Below, one piece after another: positions 1 to 8,196 of a DNA stretch of 58,283 bases. The first letter of the stretch is position 1; each line of letters begins with the position of its first letter. The notes beneath the pieces were generated by a model. The model did no database searches. It was not told where the DNA came from and saw only the letters and a program-made list of their open reading frames with translations. This DNA comes from Hyphomicrobiaceae bacterium. Its GTDB lineage: Bacteria; Pseudomonadota; Alphaproteobacteria; Rhizobiales; Hyphomicrobiaceae. The stretch is from NCBI GenBank assembly GCA_020442185.1, contig JAGRKS010000001.1, positions 1 through 58,283 on the forward strand, given 5' to 3'. The position numbers were made by a program, and so were the translations under genes.

Positions 1-538
1 CGGCCATCAGCACCAGCATGATCGATGGCGGAATGAGGATGCCGAGGGTGCCAGAGGCCGCAACGACACCGGACGAAAGTGACTTCGAATAGCGGTTTTC
101 CAGCATGATCGGCATCGACAGCACGGCCAGCAGCACGACCGAGGCGCCGACGATGCCCGTCGAAGCGGCGAGCAGAATTCCAATGACGACGACAGTGAGG
201 GCCAAGCCGCCGCGGAGGTGTCCGAACACCTTCACAAAGTTGCGCATCATCTGGTCGGCAACGCCCGAGTTGTCGAGCATCAACCCCATGTAGATGAACA
301 TGGGCAGCGACACGAGAACCCAGTTCGACATGATGCCGTCGAGCCGATCGATTACGGCGCCGAACTTCGCCCAACTCGTGAGGAGGTATGTGTCGTAACC
401 CAAACCAGCCAGTAGAATTCCTAGCGCCGCGAAGGCAAGCGATATGCCCGATAGCGTCCAGGCAACAGGATAACCGGCAAATAGCGAGAGGATGAACGAC
501 ACCATCAGTGCGATGGCAAGATACTCGTAAAGCGGCAT
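1..538 (-). CDS. dctM: TRAP transporter large permease DctM, C-terminally truncated by window edge
   Basis: About 179 N-terminal residues are visible, starting MPLYEYLAIALM with ATG at 538. The sequence is strongly hydrophobic with successive membrane segments. It carries the DctM-type stretch SNWVLVSLPMFIYMGLML, followed by a glycine-rich segment ending in SGTLGILIPPSIML, typical of this family. The protein is the 12-14-helix permease that moves an organic acid with Na+ across the inner membrane. It follows dctQ by 17 bases, so the small and large permeases are co-transcribed. The substrate cannot be read from the sequence. The frame runs off the left edge of the window. Confidence 0.9.
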   Translation of the reverse strand, partial: MPLYEYLAIALMVSFILSLFAGYPVAWTLSGISLAFAALGILLAGLGYDTYLLTSWAKFGAVIDRLDGIMSNWVLVSLPMFIYMGLMLDNSGVADQMMRNFVKVFGHLRGGLALTVVVIGILLAASTGIVGASVVLLAVLSMPIMLENRYSKSLSSGVVAASGTLGILIPPSIMLVLMA

Positions 539-555
539 GATGAATCCTCCCGAGC

Positions 556-1113
556 CTAGCTGCGCAACGCGGCGATGACGCGACTGAGCCGCGAGAGGCC
601 AGCCAATCCCAAAAGGACGAAAGCAGTGATGATGAAGGATTTCAGCGCCCAGCGGTAAGGAAGGCCGTCGGGTGCCGCCGAAACTTCATGAAGCTGATAT
701 GAGCTCTGGACGAAGGGCCAAGCGAACCACAGCATCACGGCAACGAATGTCAGCAGCAGGACGGCGATGCCGAAGAGCTCGATCCAAATGCGGACCCGCT
801 GCGGCATCATCTCGGCGAGCACGTCGATTCTCACGTGGCGCTCGCGGATCTCGGTGACCGCCATGCCGAGAAGGAAGCCAACTGCATAGAGATGCCATTG
901 CATTTCTTCCAGCATGATGGAGCCCTTGCCGAAGGCGTAGCGTTGCACCACCTGATAGACGATGAGCAGCATCAGCAGCGTCCAGAGCCAACTTGCGAAC
1001 TCACCGAAAAACTCAATGATGCGATCGAGGGCCGTGGAAAGCACCGTTTTGGGAAGATGCAGACCTGACGGCCCCGTCTCGGGAATATCGTCGGTCGTCG
1101 CCTGAACTTTCAT
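556..1113 (-). CDS. dctQ: TRAP transporter small permease DctQ
   Basis: 185 residues with four hydrophobic segments (roughly residues 30-52, 66-88, 105-128 and 150-172), as expected of the small TRAP permease that partners DctM. The motif EMQWHLYAVGFLLGMA and the following arginine-rich HVRIDV are DctQ-like. The frame is open upstream to 1155, but the ATG at 1113 (MKVQATTDD) is preferred because a GAGGTG Shine-Dalgarno lies six bases before it. It sits between dctP (upstream) and dctM (downstream) on the same strand. Confidence 0.88.
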   Translation of the reverse strand: MKVQATTDDIPETGPSGLHLPKTVLSTALDRIIEFFGEFASWLWTLLMLLIVYQVVQRYAFGKGSIMLEEMQWHLYAVGFLLGMAVTEIRERHVRIDVLAEMMPQRVRIWIELFGIAVLLLTFVAVMLWFAWPFVQSSYQLHEVSAAPDGLPYRWALKSFIITAFVLLGLAGLSRLSRVIAALRS

Positions 1114-1260
1114 GAGTGGCACCTCGCATGTTCGGCGCGGGCCAGAACGCATCAAAGCGTTTGAGCCGACGCGAGAGAGTATTCATGCAGGAACGCTGCG
1201 TGCCTGACGCAGCCGGCCGGTGCGGCGGAATTCAATCAACCGCACCGGATCGTCAGCGTC

Positions 1261-2331
1261 TCACTTGAAATCGCGCGGCAGATAGCCGAACTCGTGCCAC
1301 TTCTGGTTCTTGGTCTGGAATGCCTTCTGGCTCTCGTAGACCTTCTTGAAGGGCGCGTCCTTGGCCGATTCCTCGGCCATCACCTCGTCAGCGGCCTTCT
1401 TCATGGCGCCGAGCATGGCGTTGTCGAACTTGACCGCCTTGACGCCTTCCTTCTCGAACTTGGCGAGCACATCGCCCTGCAGCGCCTCGGCCTTGGCGAT
1501 GGACATCGTTACGGCAGCGGTGCAAGTCGTCTCGATCAAGGCCTTGGTCAGAGGCTTCAGCTTGGACCACTGGTCGAGATTGACGTAGAGAAACTGGTTG
1601 GTCGAGGGCTGATGCCAGCCCGGCAGGTAATAGAACTTTGCCACCTTGTAGAAGCCGAGCTGTTCGTCGACGGTCGGCAGCGAGAATTCGGTGGCATCGA
1701 GCACGCCCTTCTCCAGCGCCTGGAACAACTCTCCGCCGGGTAGCAGCGTCACCGAGGCGCCGAGCTTCTGATAGATCTTGCCGCCGAGGCCCGCTGCGCG
1801 GATCTTGAGGCCCTTCAGGTCTTCCGGCTTCGATATTTCCTTGCGAAACCAGCCGGCCGCCTCAGGGCTGATGGTGCCACAGAAGATCGGATGCACCTTG
1901 TGCGGCGCGTAGACCTCCTCGAGCAGCTCCTTACCGCCACCGTAATACATCCAAGCCGCAAACATCGGGCTTTCCATGCCGAACGGCGTGGCGCCGAAGA
2001 GGGCAGAGGCCGGAACCTTGCCGATCTCGTACCCCATGAATGAATAGCCGGCTTCGACTTTGCCCTGGCTGACCGAATCGAACACGGCAAGTGCCGGCAC
2101 CAGCTTGCCCGGCTCGAACACTTTCAAATTGATCTTGCCGCCCGAGTTTTCGGCCAACTGCTTGGAAACCCAAGGCATGGTGTCGCCGAGCGCCGTCAGG
2201 TTGGAGCCGAACGCCATGGGAATACCCCAACGGACCGTGTCGATGTCCTGAGCCGACGCGGTTGCCGGCATAGCCGCCACCGCCAATGCTGCGAAGGCTG
2301 CGGCAGCGCCGCACTTGAAATGGGTCGTCAT
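1261..2331 (-). CDS. dctP: TRAP transporter periplasmic solute-binding protein DctP
   Basis: 356 residues. A Sec signal peptide covers about residues 1-27, with cleavage near ATASA-QDI. The mature part matches the DctP family. It includes YEIGKVPASALFGATPFGM and the middle motif EDLKGLKIRAAGLGGKIYQKLGAS, which resemble the 2-oxo-acid/mannitol-type binding proteins (TakP-like) more than C4-dicarboxylate ones. The following segment ATEFSLPTVDEQLG holds the usual substrate-proximal region. It delivers the ligand to DctQM. It is first in the operon, and the 330-base region upstream is shared with a divergent FadR-type regulator. Substrate assignment is only a family-level guess. Confidence 0.9.
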   Translation of the reverse strand: MTTHFKCGAAAAFAALAVAAMPATASAQDIDTVRWGIPMAFGSNLTALGDTMPWVSKQLAENSGGKINLKVFEPGKLVPALAVFDSVSQGKVEAGYSFMGYEIGKVPASALFGATPFGMESPMFAAWMYYGGGKELLEEVYAPHKVHPIFCGTISPEAAGWFRKEISKPEDLKGLKIRAAGLGGKIYQKLGASVTLLPGGELFQALEKGVLDATEFSLPTVDEQLGFYKVAKFYYLPGWHQPSTNQFLYVNLDQWSKLKPLTKALIETTCTAAVTMSIAKAEALQGDVLAKFEKEGVKAVKFDNAMLGAMKKAADEVMAEESAKDAPFKKVYESQKAFQTKNQKWHEFGYLPRDFK

Positions 2332-2661
2332 GGGGATCTCCCTTTGGTGACGTTTCCTGGATATCGCGCGCCTGCTTGGTGCAGATCTTCGAGTTCGTGG
2401 GCGGCCCGCAGTTGGGCGGAAGCGCCGGGGCCTTGTTGCGAGGCAGGTGAGAGGCCAGATCGAATTAGGTCATTCTGTTTGCCGGCGCGCTCTGGTTATT
2501 TCATTTTACCATGCGAGTCAACAGGTGTTGTATCTAGACCATTAGTCGGGGCTGGAGTTTTGTCTTGATCGTTCGCTGCAGATCGCAGAGACTCGGTGCG
2601 CGATGGCGGTCGACCGCGGCTGCGCTTGTTGGCGAGGTGGTGGACGTTTGAAAGGGGACAC
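2332..2661. promoter_or_regulatory. Divergent control region between dctP and the FadR-type regulator
   Basis: This 330-base intergenic stretch must hold both promoters. It is more AT-rich around 2461-2560. One TNGT-spacer-ACNA element, the arrangement used by FadR-subfamily regulators, is TTGTATCTAGACCA at about 2527-2540. A wider TGGT...ACCA pair lies about 30 bases before it. These are candidate operators only; the match is imperfect. Confidence 0.35.
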
Positions 2662-3429
2662 ATGCAACCCATTGAATTGCCGAAGGTTGCTGACGCAGTC
2701 GCCGATCACATCGAGCGTCTGATCCTGGAAGGGGTGCTGCGACCCGGCGAGAAGCTGGCCTCAGAGCGCGACCTTGCCGAGAAACTGGACGTCTCGCGCC
2801 CGACCTTGCGCGACGCGATTTCCAAGCTCGCCGAGCGTGGCCTCCTGCGCACATCCCGCGCCGGCACCTTTGTCGCGCCGTTCCTGACACCGCTGATTGC
2901 GCCGCTGGCATCGCTGATGGCCGACAAGGCACGTGTCACCGACGACTACTTCGAATTCCGTCGCTGTCTGGAGGGGGAGGCATCGCGTCTTGCAGCCCTG
3001 CGTGCGACCGAAATCGACCGAGATGCGATTCGCCGGTGCGTGGAGCGGATGAAGGAAGCCCACGAGCTCGACGATCCGACCGAGGAAGCAACAGCTGACG
3101 TCGAGTTGCATCTGCTTGTCTACGAAGCGAGCCATAATGTTGTGCTGCTGCACGTCATGCGCGCGTTGGCAGAGCTCCTGCGCGACAACGTCTTTTATAA
3201 TCGCCAGCAACTCTATGTGCGGGCCGGCGTGCGTGAAAAGCTCCTGAAGCAGCACTTGGCGATAGCGGAAACAGTTCTGTCCGACGACCCAATCGCCGCA
3301 CGCAACGCAGGAGCCGAGCACATCCGCTTCACATTCGAGACCGTCTCGGAAATTCGCCGCGATAAGGAGCGCGTCGAGGCCTCGCTACAGCGCGTCAACC
3401 GCACCGACCTGCTCGCAAGGCGCGAATAG
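2662..3429 (+). CDS. FadR/GntR-family transcriptional regulator (FCD domain)
   Basis: 255 residues. The winged helix-turn-helix spans about residues 8-75 (IERLILEGVLRPGEKLASERDLAEKL, then SRPTLRDAISKLAERGLL). An FCD ligand-binding domain follows from about residue 95. It keeps the metal-type Asp/His positions in DVELHLLVYEASHN and later QHLAIAE and AEHIRF. The start at 2662 is chosen over an upstream in-frame ATG (2596) because AAAGGGG lies four bases before it. Divergent placement against dctPQM suggests it controls that transporter, with the transported acid or a product as the likely effector (inference). Confidence 0.88.
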   Translation: MQPIELPKVADAVADHIERLILEGVLRPGEKLASERDLAEKLDVSRPTLRDAISKLAERGLLRTSRAGTFVAPFLTPLIAPLASLMADKARVTDDYFEFRRCLEGEASRLAALRATEIDRDAIRRCVERMKEAHELDDPTEEATADVELHLLVYEASHNVVLLHVMRALAELLRDNVFYNRQQLYVRAGVREKLLKQHLAIAETVLSDDPIAARNAGAEHIRFTFETVSEIRRDKERVEASLQRVNRTDLLARRE

Positions 3430-3514
3430 TTGATGTTCGGTGGTGGCAGCTTGCAAGACGTGTCCCTCATGCCCCAGCCGTGAACACCCACGTCTCCTGG
3501 CGGTATCGTCCAGT

Positions 3515-3531
3515 GCGGGCCCCCGCAACCA
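3515..3531 (+). other. Isolated 3' end of an initiator-tRNA-like sequence (possible attachment-site remnant)
   Basis: GCGGGCCCCCGCAACCA ends with CCCCCGCAACCA, the usual 3' terminus (acceptor strand, discriminator A and CCA) of bacterial tRNA-fMet. The upstream 60 bases do not fold as a tRNA and lack a T-loop GTTCAAATC, so this is not an intact gene. A terminator follows at the distance typical downstream of a tRNA. tRNA 3' ends are common attachment sites for integrative elements, so this may be an att remnant. No integrase is visible in the window. Confidence 0.4.
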
Positions 3532-3557
3532 ATTTTCTCAAACAAAATCAGATGTTT

Positions 3558-3584
3558 AAAGCTCCGCATCGCCGGAGCTTTTTT
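3558..3584 (+). terminator. Rho-independent terminator
   Basis: A perfect nine-base stem, AAAGCTCCG with CGGAGCTTT, around the loop CATCGC and followed by a run of six T. It would terminate plus-strand transcription, either of the FadR-type gene 130 bases upstream or of whatever the tRNA-like tail belonged to. Confidence 0.75.
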
Positions 3585-3918
3585 GCGTTGTCGGCCTTAG
3601 CGAGTACATGGCGAGTACATGGACCGCGAGCGCGTGCCAGGCGCCTTGAGAGCGGGAGGCGGGAGCGCATGTAAGCGTCCCCCGCGCAGCATCACGCGAC
3701 AAGAACTCCGGTGCGCGACGGAGTTCGCTTGCGATGATCTTTGATCGTCAGTCTTGCTTGGGCTGCTTGCCGTCGAACAATTCGACCGATCGATTAGCGG
3801 AGGCAGCGGTTGTCCAAGACGCGCAATGGGCAAGGCCACGGTCACGTCCAAAACCAACGTGTCGCGGCCAACCTGCATAACCCATCTCGACTTGCAGCGC
3901 TTGCGGGAACAGATTGCA

Positions 3919-4362
3919 CTACTCGTCGATTTCAGGCTCCACCAGCTTCGTGAGTTTGCGTAACGACTGCTGCCAGCCGAGATAGCATGCCTCGCGAGGG
4001 ATTACGTCGGGGATGCCCTCCTGCTCGATATTGATCTCGGTGCCCACTGATACTGCTTTCAGCGTGACCGTGACTTTCATTTGGCCTGGCAGGCCTGGAT
4101 CATCGAACGTGTCGGTGTAGACCAGCCGTTCACCAGGCACGAGTTCGAGATACTCGCCGCCGAAGGAATGGCTCTGGCCCGTGGTGAAGTTGCGGAATGA
4201 CATTCGGTGCTTGCCGCCGGTCTTGGCGTCCAGCTCATGGACGGTACATACGAAGCCAAAAGGCGGCAACCAGCTGGCGATTGCATCGGGCTCCACGAAT
4301 GCCCGAAAGACTTTTGCAGGCTTGGCGACGATGACACGGTGGAGGCGCACTGTGCTTGGCAT
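3919..4362 (-). CDS. SRPBCC/AHSA1-like (Activator of Hsp90 ATPase homologue) protein
   Basis: 147 residues. The N-terminal VRLHRVIVAKPAKVFRAFVEP, then AIASWLPPFGF, GGKHRMSFRNF and a GGEYLELVPGERLVYTDTF segment are the hallmarks of the bacterial AHSA1/SRPBCC START-like fold. The last motif, YLGWQQSLRKLTKLVE, is the usual C-terminal helix. Such proteins bind small hydrophobic ligands; the ligand here is unknown. It lies upstream of PhnB-like and VOC genes and a WYL regulator, a grouping common around YafY-type regulators. It probably belongs to one detoxification-type gene set. Confidence 0.85.
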   Translation of the reverse strand: MPSTVRLHRVIVAKPAKVFRAFVEPDAIASWLPPFGFVCTVHELDAKTGGKHRMSFRNFTTGQSHSFGGEYLELVPGERLVYTDTFDDPGLPGQMKVTVTLKAVSVGTEINIEQEGIPDVIPREACYLGWQQSLRKLTKLVEPEIDE

Positions 4363-4769
4363 GACGATGTTACCTTTCGGACAAGAGTATCTTCGATCGT
4401 GTGGCTATTCTTGGAATGCGATTATCGCCGCCAAACCCATCGAGATACCAATGGCCGGGCCGCAACCTTTCGATCGTATGCTCGACGTGCTGTTCTCCAA
4501 TCCAGCCTTCAACAGAACCCGACCGTGACAGCCAGTCCGTGTCACATTCCTCCCGTTAGGCAAGCCGTACTGGCGTCGCGTGGAGCAGGAACACCGCTTC
4601 TCCATCGATGCGATTGCCCGAGTTCGTGCTGTGAAGACGGCAGCGGTCGCATCCCGGCCCATCCAGCCGTCGCCAGTGCATCGTCGTGTCCGTCATCTGG
4701 GGCAGACCCTTCGCCCGAAGCACGGCCTTGCATGTGCTTCATGCCGGTTCTCTCTGTCGAGGACATCTG
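4363..4769. other. 407-base region between two small genes, mostly gene debris
   Basis: Apart from the short glycolipid-binding-like fragment at 4556-4696, I see no gene with a supported start. Open frames on both strands are antisense artefacts of high GC. The first 190 bases hold no recognisable feature. Confidence 0.4.
4556..4696 (-). pseudogene. Fragment of a putative glycolipid-binding family protein
   Basis: A 46-codon frame starts at ATG 4696 and ends at TAA 4556. It reads MTDTTMHWRRLDGPGCDRC, then a segment ending GEAVFLLHATPVRLA. This matches the N-terminus of the putative glycolipid-binding family (PF06475), where WRRLD opens the protein and a similar GxAVF...RL strand follows. Full family members are about 180 residues, so roughly three quarters is missing and the frame stops just after the first strand pair. 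I infer a decayed remnant rather than a working small protein. Confidence 0.5.
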
Positions 4770-5273
4770 TCATGCCGCGGCCTTTCCTTCAAAGGCCGCT
4801 TTCAACCGACCGATATCGAGCTTGACCATTTGCATCATGGCCTCCATCGCGCGCTTCGACTTCTCGGTGTTCTTGTCCATCATCATGTCGATCATGATCT
4901 CGGGCACGATCTGCCATCTGAGCCCATATCTGTCCTTAAGCCAGCCGCACATAATGGGCTCGCCGCCGTCACTCGTCAGTGCCGCCCAATAGCGGTCAAC
5001 CTCCGCCTGGTCCTTGCAGGTGACAGCCAGCGACACCGATTGATTGAACTTGCCGCTCTCATTCGCGCCACCATTGAGCGCCTGATAGCTCTGCCCCAAC
5101 AACGTGAAATCGACGAGGATTGTCTCCCCCGCCTTGCCGGCCGGCCAGTCGACGCTGCTCTTGTGCACGTGGTCGATGCGCGAATCTGGAAAGAGGCCGG
5201 CATAAAAGCGCGCGGCCTCCTCCGCATTCTTGTCGAACCACAGGCATGGAGCAATCTTCGCTTTGGTCGTCAT
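4770..5273 (-). CDS. PhnB-like VOC-fold protein (3-demethylubiquinone methyltransferase-like domain)
   Basis: 167 residues. MTTKAKIAPCLWFDKNAEEAARFY opens the protein and is followed by YAGLFPDSRI, a QSYQALNGG strand, SVSLAVTCKDQAEVDRYWAAL and CGWLKDRYGLRWQIVP. This is the pattern of the PhnB/3-dmu-9_3-mt subfamily of the vicinal oxygen chelate fold. The C-terminal MMQMVKLDIGRLKAAFEG is also family-typical. Start 5273 is preferred over an ATG ten codons upstream because AAAGGA lies six bases before it. The biochemical substrate is unknown; these proteins often flank YafY-type regulators. Confidence 0.88.
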   Translation of the reverse strand: MTTKAKIAPCLWFDKNAEEAARFYAGLFPDSRIDHVHKSSVDWPAGKAGETILVDFTLLGQSYQALNGGANESGKFNQSVSLAVTCKDQAEVDRYWAALTSDGGEPIMCGWLKDRYGLRWQIVPEIMIDMMMDKNTEKSKRAMEAMMQMVKLDIGRLKAAFEGKAAA

Positions 5274-5375
5274 GTCGTGTCCTTTCCCTTGTTCTCTGGC
5301 CATGACCTCAACCAGGCGCGGCCTCGTTTGCTGTGGCTGACATGGACGTGCTCCATTTGTGACACCAGGATCAAC

Positions 5376-5789
5376 TCAGGCGACCTCTGCCGGAACCGCG
5401 GAGGGATCCATCCAGAATGCTTCCCATATATGGCCATCGGGATCGGCAAAGGCACGGTTGTACATGAAGCCGAGATCCTGCGTTTTGTTGACATCGGCCG
5501 TCCCGCCTTTGGCGGACGCTGTGGCATTCATGGCATCCACTGCCGCGCGATCATCGAGCGAAAGCGCCAGCATCACCTCGCTGGCGGATTTCGGCGGAAT
5601 GGTGCGGCTCGTGAACTGACGCCACTTATCGTGGGTCAGCAGCATGACGTAGATTGACTTGCTCCACACCATGCAGGCCGCGGTTTCATCGGAGAATCGC
5701 GGATTGTTGGTGAAGCCCACAGCTTCGTAGAAGGCCTTCGCGGCCTTGAGATCGGTGACGGGCAGATTCACAAATATCTTGCGTTCCAT
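5376..5789 (-). CDS. VOC-family protein (glyoxalase/bleomycin-resistance fold)
   Basis: 137 residues with two beta-alpha-beta modules. The first begins IFVNLPVTDLKAAKAFYEAVGF. The second ends DLGFMYNRAFADPDGHIWEAFWMDP, where the DPDGHxWE motif supplies the metal-ligand glutamate. Proteins of this exact type are usually annotated as lactoylglutathione-lyase-like, but the substrate is not known. It follows the PhnB-like gene on the same strand, separated by about 100 bases. Confidence 0.88.
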   Translation of the reverse strand: MERKIFVNLPVTDLKAAKAFYEAVGFTNNPRFSDETAACMVWSKSIYVMLLTHDKWRQFTSRTIPPKSASEVMLALSLDDRAAVDAMNATASAKGGTADVNKTQDLGFMYNRAFADPDGHIWEAFWMDPSAVPAEVA

Positions 5790-5843
5790 GATCCAACTCC
5801 CTGCTCAATTGATTCTAACTGCACGAGATCCTCGCTAGAGGAG

Positions 5844-6134
5844 CTATCCATACCCACTCTCCCGCGCGATCATCCGAAATCCTTCTGCGACGGGCAGAAA
5901 GCCCAGCGCCATTGCGGCGATCACGCCTGTGCGGACCAATCCTTCCAATTTCATTGCTGCCTCCGCCATAGCCATCGCGCTCGGTTCCATGACGCCGACA
6001 ACCAGGAGGGTCGCCATCATGTGGAGCGGCGAGCAAATGCGCTCAATCTTGAAGGACATGCGCTCGAAGTGCGGCGCTTCCTTCGTACCATTGAGCGACA
6101 GCGCGATGCGGAGGACATCGGCGGGCATTGCCAT
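5844..6134 (-). pseudogene. MmcQ/YjbR-family fragment with scrambled C-terminus
   Basis: The first 33 residues (DVLRIALSLNGTKEAPHFER then MSFKIERI) match the start of MmcQ/YjbR DNA-binding-fold proteins, normally about 115 residues. After ERI the expected FATL strand and the conserved Trp-rich end are absent. The frame continues for 60 residues of unrelated, methionine- and alanine-rich sequence. No frameshift restores the family in the other two frames. I read it as a truncated gene joined to foreign sequence. A chimeric working protein cannot be excluded. Confidence 0.45.
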
Positions 6135-6305
6135 GGTTCAGCTCCCGTGAAGCCTCGCCAGGGGTAAGCTGGCTTCGACATCGGCGATCTTCTCGAGCAT
6201 GACTATTGCGCTCCTTCGCAGCTCTCGAGCCGGCTCAATCGGCCAGGCTGATGGCCCAAGGACGTACTTGCTCGGATGTCTCCGACAATGATCGCAAAAA
6301 TTAGT

Positions 6306-6983
6306 TCACGCTGCACTGCGCGATGGCATCCCGCCTAGCTCAGCAGTCTGCGCGTTCTGACACCAGGTTTCAGGACGTTTCAGGAAATCCTGCAGCGACT
6401 TTCCGTGCTCGTTGCGGAAGCTGTCGGCGGTAACTTCGTAGGACTCGATGCGATCGAGGCGAAACGTGCGGAAATCCTCGCGCAGCTCGCACCATGCCGC
6501 CAGAATCCAGACTGATCCGAAGAAAGCAAGCGACAGCGGCCGCGCAGTACGCTCCGTCGATTGCTGTAGAACATCCTTGTAGCGGAAGTGGATCTTGAGC
6601 CTCGTGCGCACAGCGCGTCGCAACTCGGCAAGATCGATTGCCAGCGGCACCATGCAATGGTTGTCCGGAGCAAACAGCGCCGTGTTGGACATGTAGGTGC
6701 GCAAAGCCTCCGGGATGATTGCCTCGATCTTGGCGATCGCATCGGTCGCGGCCTCGGCCAGCTCTTTGTCGGCCCACGTCTCGACCATGCGCGCACCAAG
6801 AACGAGCGCCTCGATCTCTTGCTCTTTGAACATCAGCGGCGGCATCATCTGGCAAACATGCAACGGCCAGCAAGTGCTTCCCGGCGTGAAGGCGAGGATT
6901 GGACGCTGAGCGCTCTTGCAGCACATGACATGTGCAAAGCGACAACGTTCCGCAACATCTTGCACTCGCCACAGGCTCGACAC
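6306..6983 (-). pseudogene. YafY-type WYL-domain regulator lacking its HTH
   Basis: From about residue 48 (PPLMFKEQEIEALVLGARMV) to residue 210, the protein is a clear YafY-type WYL regulator. It has the linker helices, LKIHFRYKDV and the RPLSLAFFGSVWILAAWCELREDFRTFRLDRI core that binds small effectors. The N-terminal 60-70 residues of the family, the DeoR-type helix-turn-helix, are missing. The upstream frame is non-homologous, and traces of the family sequence appear out of frame. It is probably a decayed gene, or a WYL-only remnant initiating at an internal Met. It would have regulated the VOC/PhnB/AHSA1 genes. Confidence 0.55.
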
Positions 6984-7025
6984 CGGTCCGCGCCTCTACG
7001 ACCTTGATGAGCGCTAGGTTCGGCG

Positions 7026-7085
7026 TGTCAGGAGCCTGTCAGGAAAAGTGAACTGATCGCCTCAATCCTGACAACAGGCTGTCAG
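7026..7085. promoter_or_regulatory. Cluster of TGTCAGGA-type repeats, likely regulator operator
   Basis: Four copies of a TGTCAG motif lie within 60 bases. Two are direct (TGTCAGGA at 7026-7033 and 7037-7044), one is inverted (TCCTGACA at 7066-7073) and one is direct (TGTCAG at 7080-7085). The cluster lies just upstream of the WYL regulator remnant and of the DUF1127 gene. The spacing and symmetry suggest a protein-binding region, plausibly for the WYL regulator (inference). Confidence 0.45.
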
Positions 7086-7166
7086 TTGCCCCGGCCTATG
7101 TATCCGTCGGCAATCGTCAACCCCATGGCGCAGTCCATGGTCCGCGAGATAAGCTGGAGCTTGATC

Positions 7167-7397
7167 ATGTTGCGACACGACACCTGCCTGATCGCCTCGT
7201 CCCCACCCAGGCCGACGGAACTATCGCCGCTTGCCCAAGCTATTGCAGGGTATTGGCGGCTTTCCCAAGCGTGGCGCCTGCGCCGTGAAACGATGCGCAC
7301 ATTGGAGCGTCTGAGTGACCGCACATTGAAGGACATCGGCATCGATCGAAGCCAGATCGAGTCGGTCGCCAGAGAACAAGGCAGTTGCCGCAGATAA
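7167..7397 (+). CDS. Small DUF1127-type (YjiS-like) protein
   Basis: 76 residues. The C-terminal stretch RRETMRTLERLSDRTLKDIGI followed by DRSQIESVAR is the DUF1127 signature, an arginine-rich helix ending in LxDIGI-xR. Short DUF1127 proteins in alphaproteobacteria influence RNA turnover and phosphate or carbon metabolism; the role of this copy is unknown. The start at 7167 (MLRHDTC) is chosen for a GGAG about eight bases upstream. The frame is open to 7086, so a longer form is possible. Confidence 0.7.
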   Translation: MLRHDTCLIASSPPRPTELSPLAQAIAGYWRLSQAWRLRRETMRTLERLSDRTLKDIGIDRSQIESVAREQGSCRR

Positions 7398-7920
7398 TAG
7401 CGGTGCCAACCCAACTGCACTTCTTCGGTGATCCCGCATTGCCGGCTGCGATGTTGGAATGCGTTCCCGTCGATCGCCCTTGTCGACACGAGACGCGCTA
7501 GCGGCCCGCATCGCAATTGCCGACGAGGACATTTCCGCAATTGTTGGTCGGCAACTGTGCCACGCGAGTGCGAGGCCACCCAGCGATCGCTGGGGCCGCT
7601 CAGCGGTCGTGTGTCAAACAGATCAATACCCTGATCTCAAGAATGGGCATCGGCGTGCCAATCTACAATGTTGCGCGAGAATGTTGGGCGAGGTCCGCGA
7701 CCCAGGATTTCCCGCGGCTCTGGCATGTCCGGACGCGCCGACGCAATGGAAGCCTTCGACCGCGTGGCAGGCCTCGGCAGCCAACGCGCAATCTGCGGCC
7801 CAATGTGCTTTCCTGGTTCTTGCGGCCGTGTCACTATGGACTACTCACGAGCTTCTGACGGGAGCCAGCTTGCCCGGATTCAACACCGTTGCTTGCTGCT
7901 AGAACCATGGAGGTCAGATC
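7398..7920. other. 523-base stretch without a supported gene
   Basis: Open frames exist on both strands, but none has a ribosome binding site, family resemblance or convincing codon usage. No repeats or terminator-like hairpins stood out. Confidence 0.4.
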
Positions 7921-8124
7921 GTGTACTATGCTGTAGGAATGCGACTTCCCAATGCGAGCGGCCACGTGGTCGTGGACGCAGACGACGCACTCGCCGCCGC
8001 CTTGAAGGCCAAGGCCGATTGTCCCGAAGCCATGATTACGTACGTACGTCGTCAAAACCGTCGCGGGGACAAAAGGCACCCGGCGAAGCGCCTGACAGCG
8101 CATTCTCGCCTGGCGACGAACTGA
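7921..8124 (+). CDS. Small hypothetical protein
   Basis: 67 residues from a GTG start with a good GGAGG seven bases upstream. The N-terminal half, YYAVGMRLPNASGHVVVDAD then DALAAALKAKADCPEAMIT, has the codon usage and strand-helix alternation of a real small domain. The basic tail RRQNRRGDKRHPAKR is less convincing. I do not recognise a family. It stands alone on the plus strand between a DUF1127 gene and a convergent kinase-like gene. Confidence 0.45.
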   Translation: MYYAVGMRLPNASGHVVVDADDALAAALKAKADCPEAMITYVRRQNRRGDKRHPAKRLTAHSRLATN

Positions 8125-8196
8125 AATCGCCTAGTGCCCGAAGCGGAAGCAGGCCAACATTGCGCGCTCCATGCCATTGATCATGAGAGATCTCAT

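Larger units (their letters stand above)
3430..3918. other. Intergenic region with tRNA-like tail, terminator and short direct repeat
   Basis: I see no convincing gene here. The stretch contains a 17-base sequence resembling the acceptor end of initiator tRNA (3515-3531), a rho-independent terminator (3558-3584) and an 11-base tandem direct repeat GCGAGTACATG at 3600-3621. The remaining 300 bases up to the AHSA1-like gene have open frames on both strands, but with no ribosome binding site and poor codon usage. Confidence 0.5.

Noticed and set aside
3455..3531. An intact tRNA-fMet gene ending at 3531
   Set aside because: No D- or T-arm and no CAT anticodon arm in the right place; only the 3' tail matches.
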